Below are positions 25,244 through 25,488 of a stretch of DNA of 25,488 nt, in pieces. The stretch lies in contig CADWAF010003286.1 of NCBI GenBank assembly GCA_902984215.1, positions 1 through 25,488 on the forward strand, given 5' to 3'. Below the pieces are notes generated by a model. That model saw only the letters and a list, made by a program, of their open reading frames with translations, had not been told where the DNA came from and made no database searches. The stretch is from Willaertia magna. Taxonomy: Eukaryota > Heterolobosea > Eutetramitea > Acrasida > Naegleriidae. Position numbers and translations under genes: made by a program. Position 1 is the first letter of the stretch; the number at the start of each line of letters is the position of its first letter.

Positions 25244-25488
25244 ATGTCAAAACAATCTCTGTGCATCTTTATCGCCATCCTTGTGGTTATTGGTTTGGCA
25301 AGTTGTTTCAGTATTCACCCTTCAAAAACTAACACCAAAGCAACAAATGGCACACAACCTGGATCCTTTGAACGTATTCTTATCATTAACTTTGAAAACC
25401 AACCAATATTATTGACAATGTTACATGAATATTTCCGTCACTTGGCAACAACTGTAGGAACATTGTTATCAGATTATCACGCAGTAAC
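25244..25488 (+). CDS. 5' end of a secreted phosphoesterase/acid phosphatase-like protein (partial)
   Basis: The window ends 81 codons into this gene. A leader AATAAAAATG precedes a typical signal peptide or membrane anchor (about residues 5-22, CIFIAILVVIGLASC). A Thr/Ser/Lys linker follows, then RILIINFENQP and HLATTVGTLLSDYHAVT. The pattern of a strand ending in E-N, then a short helix and GTLLxxYHAVT, matches the start of the phosphoesterase family that includes fungal acid phosphatases and phospholipase-C-like enzymes. In that family the early Glu-Asn region helps bind metal. The product would be secreted or lysosomal. The rest is outside the window, so specificity is open. Codon use is somewhat richer in C than in neighbours. 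Confidence 0.6.
   Translation, partial: MSKQSLCIFIAILVVIGLASCFSIHPSKTNTKATNGTQPGSFERILIINFENQPILLTMLHEYFRHLATTVGTLLSDYHAV

Noticed and set aside
1..25488. Mobile elements, viral remnants, CRISPR or bacterial-type operons
   Set aside because: No transposase, reverse transcriptase, capsid or integrase motifs, no long terminal or inverted repeats, and no regularly spaced repeats were seen.

Overview
This is a gene-dense, AT-rich nuclear fragment from a eukaryotic microbe. Spliceosomal GT-AG introns are mostly 39-56 nt with strong GTAAGT-type donors. There are two nuclear-type tRNA genes and cytosolic ribosomal protein uL29/L35. Proteins carry Asn-rich or charged low-complexity tracts, leaders before ATG are A-rich, and nearly every stop is TAA. 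A DNAI7/CASC1-like axonemal dynein protein implies motile cilia, and PEX6 implies peroxisomes. Together these fit a free-living flagellate or amoeboflagellate such as a heterolobosean (Naegleria-like). I cannot prove the species, and the lineage call is inference.

Layout. 1-727: the 3' end of an unidentified gene and a small orphan membrane protein. 1343-4681: a MAPK-like kinase with large inserts and a TNA activation motif, then an F-box-like/Ras-like GTPase with a CaaX end. 4691-7638: an EngB-type organellar GTPase (minus) and a methyltransferase-like protein (plus) that start 35 bp apart. 8067-10635: a five-exon Rab with a 5-nt microexon, facing a three-exon gene that joins a degenerate glutaredoxin domain to a VAP/MSP domain, coiled coil and tail anchor. 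10773-11255: ribosomal protein L35. 11294-12431: three minus-strand reading frames packed 5-17 bp apart (LYRM2-like, YqgF/RuvX-like, orphan). 12815-16643: a small zinc-finger protein, tRNA-Gly and PEX6. 16645-20386: a 1046-residue coiled-coil protein and tRNA-Lys. 20040-22765: DNAI7-like protein and a UBE2G1-like E2 split into five exons. 22990-24591: a CELF-like protein with two RRMs. 25244-end: the start of a secreted phosphoesterase.

How the genes relate. Most are single-copy housekeeping genes for membrane traffic and contact sites (Rab, VAP-like), organelle biogenesis (EngB, LYRM, YqgF, PEX6), ubiquitination (E2, perhaps the F-box protein), translation and motility. I see no transposon, CRISPR, viral or bacterial operon signature, and no obvious new multi-gene system. 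The notable content is the unusual domain fusions (glutaredoxin-VAP; F-box-GTPase-CaaX), the microexons, and the extreme packing with shared promoters and abutting 3' ends.
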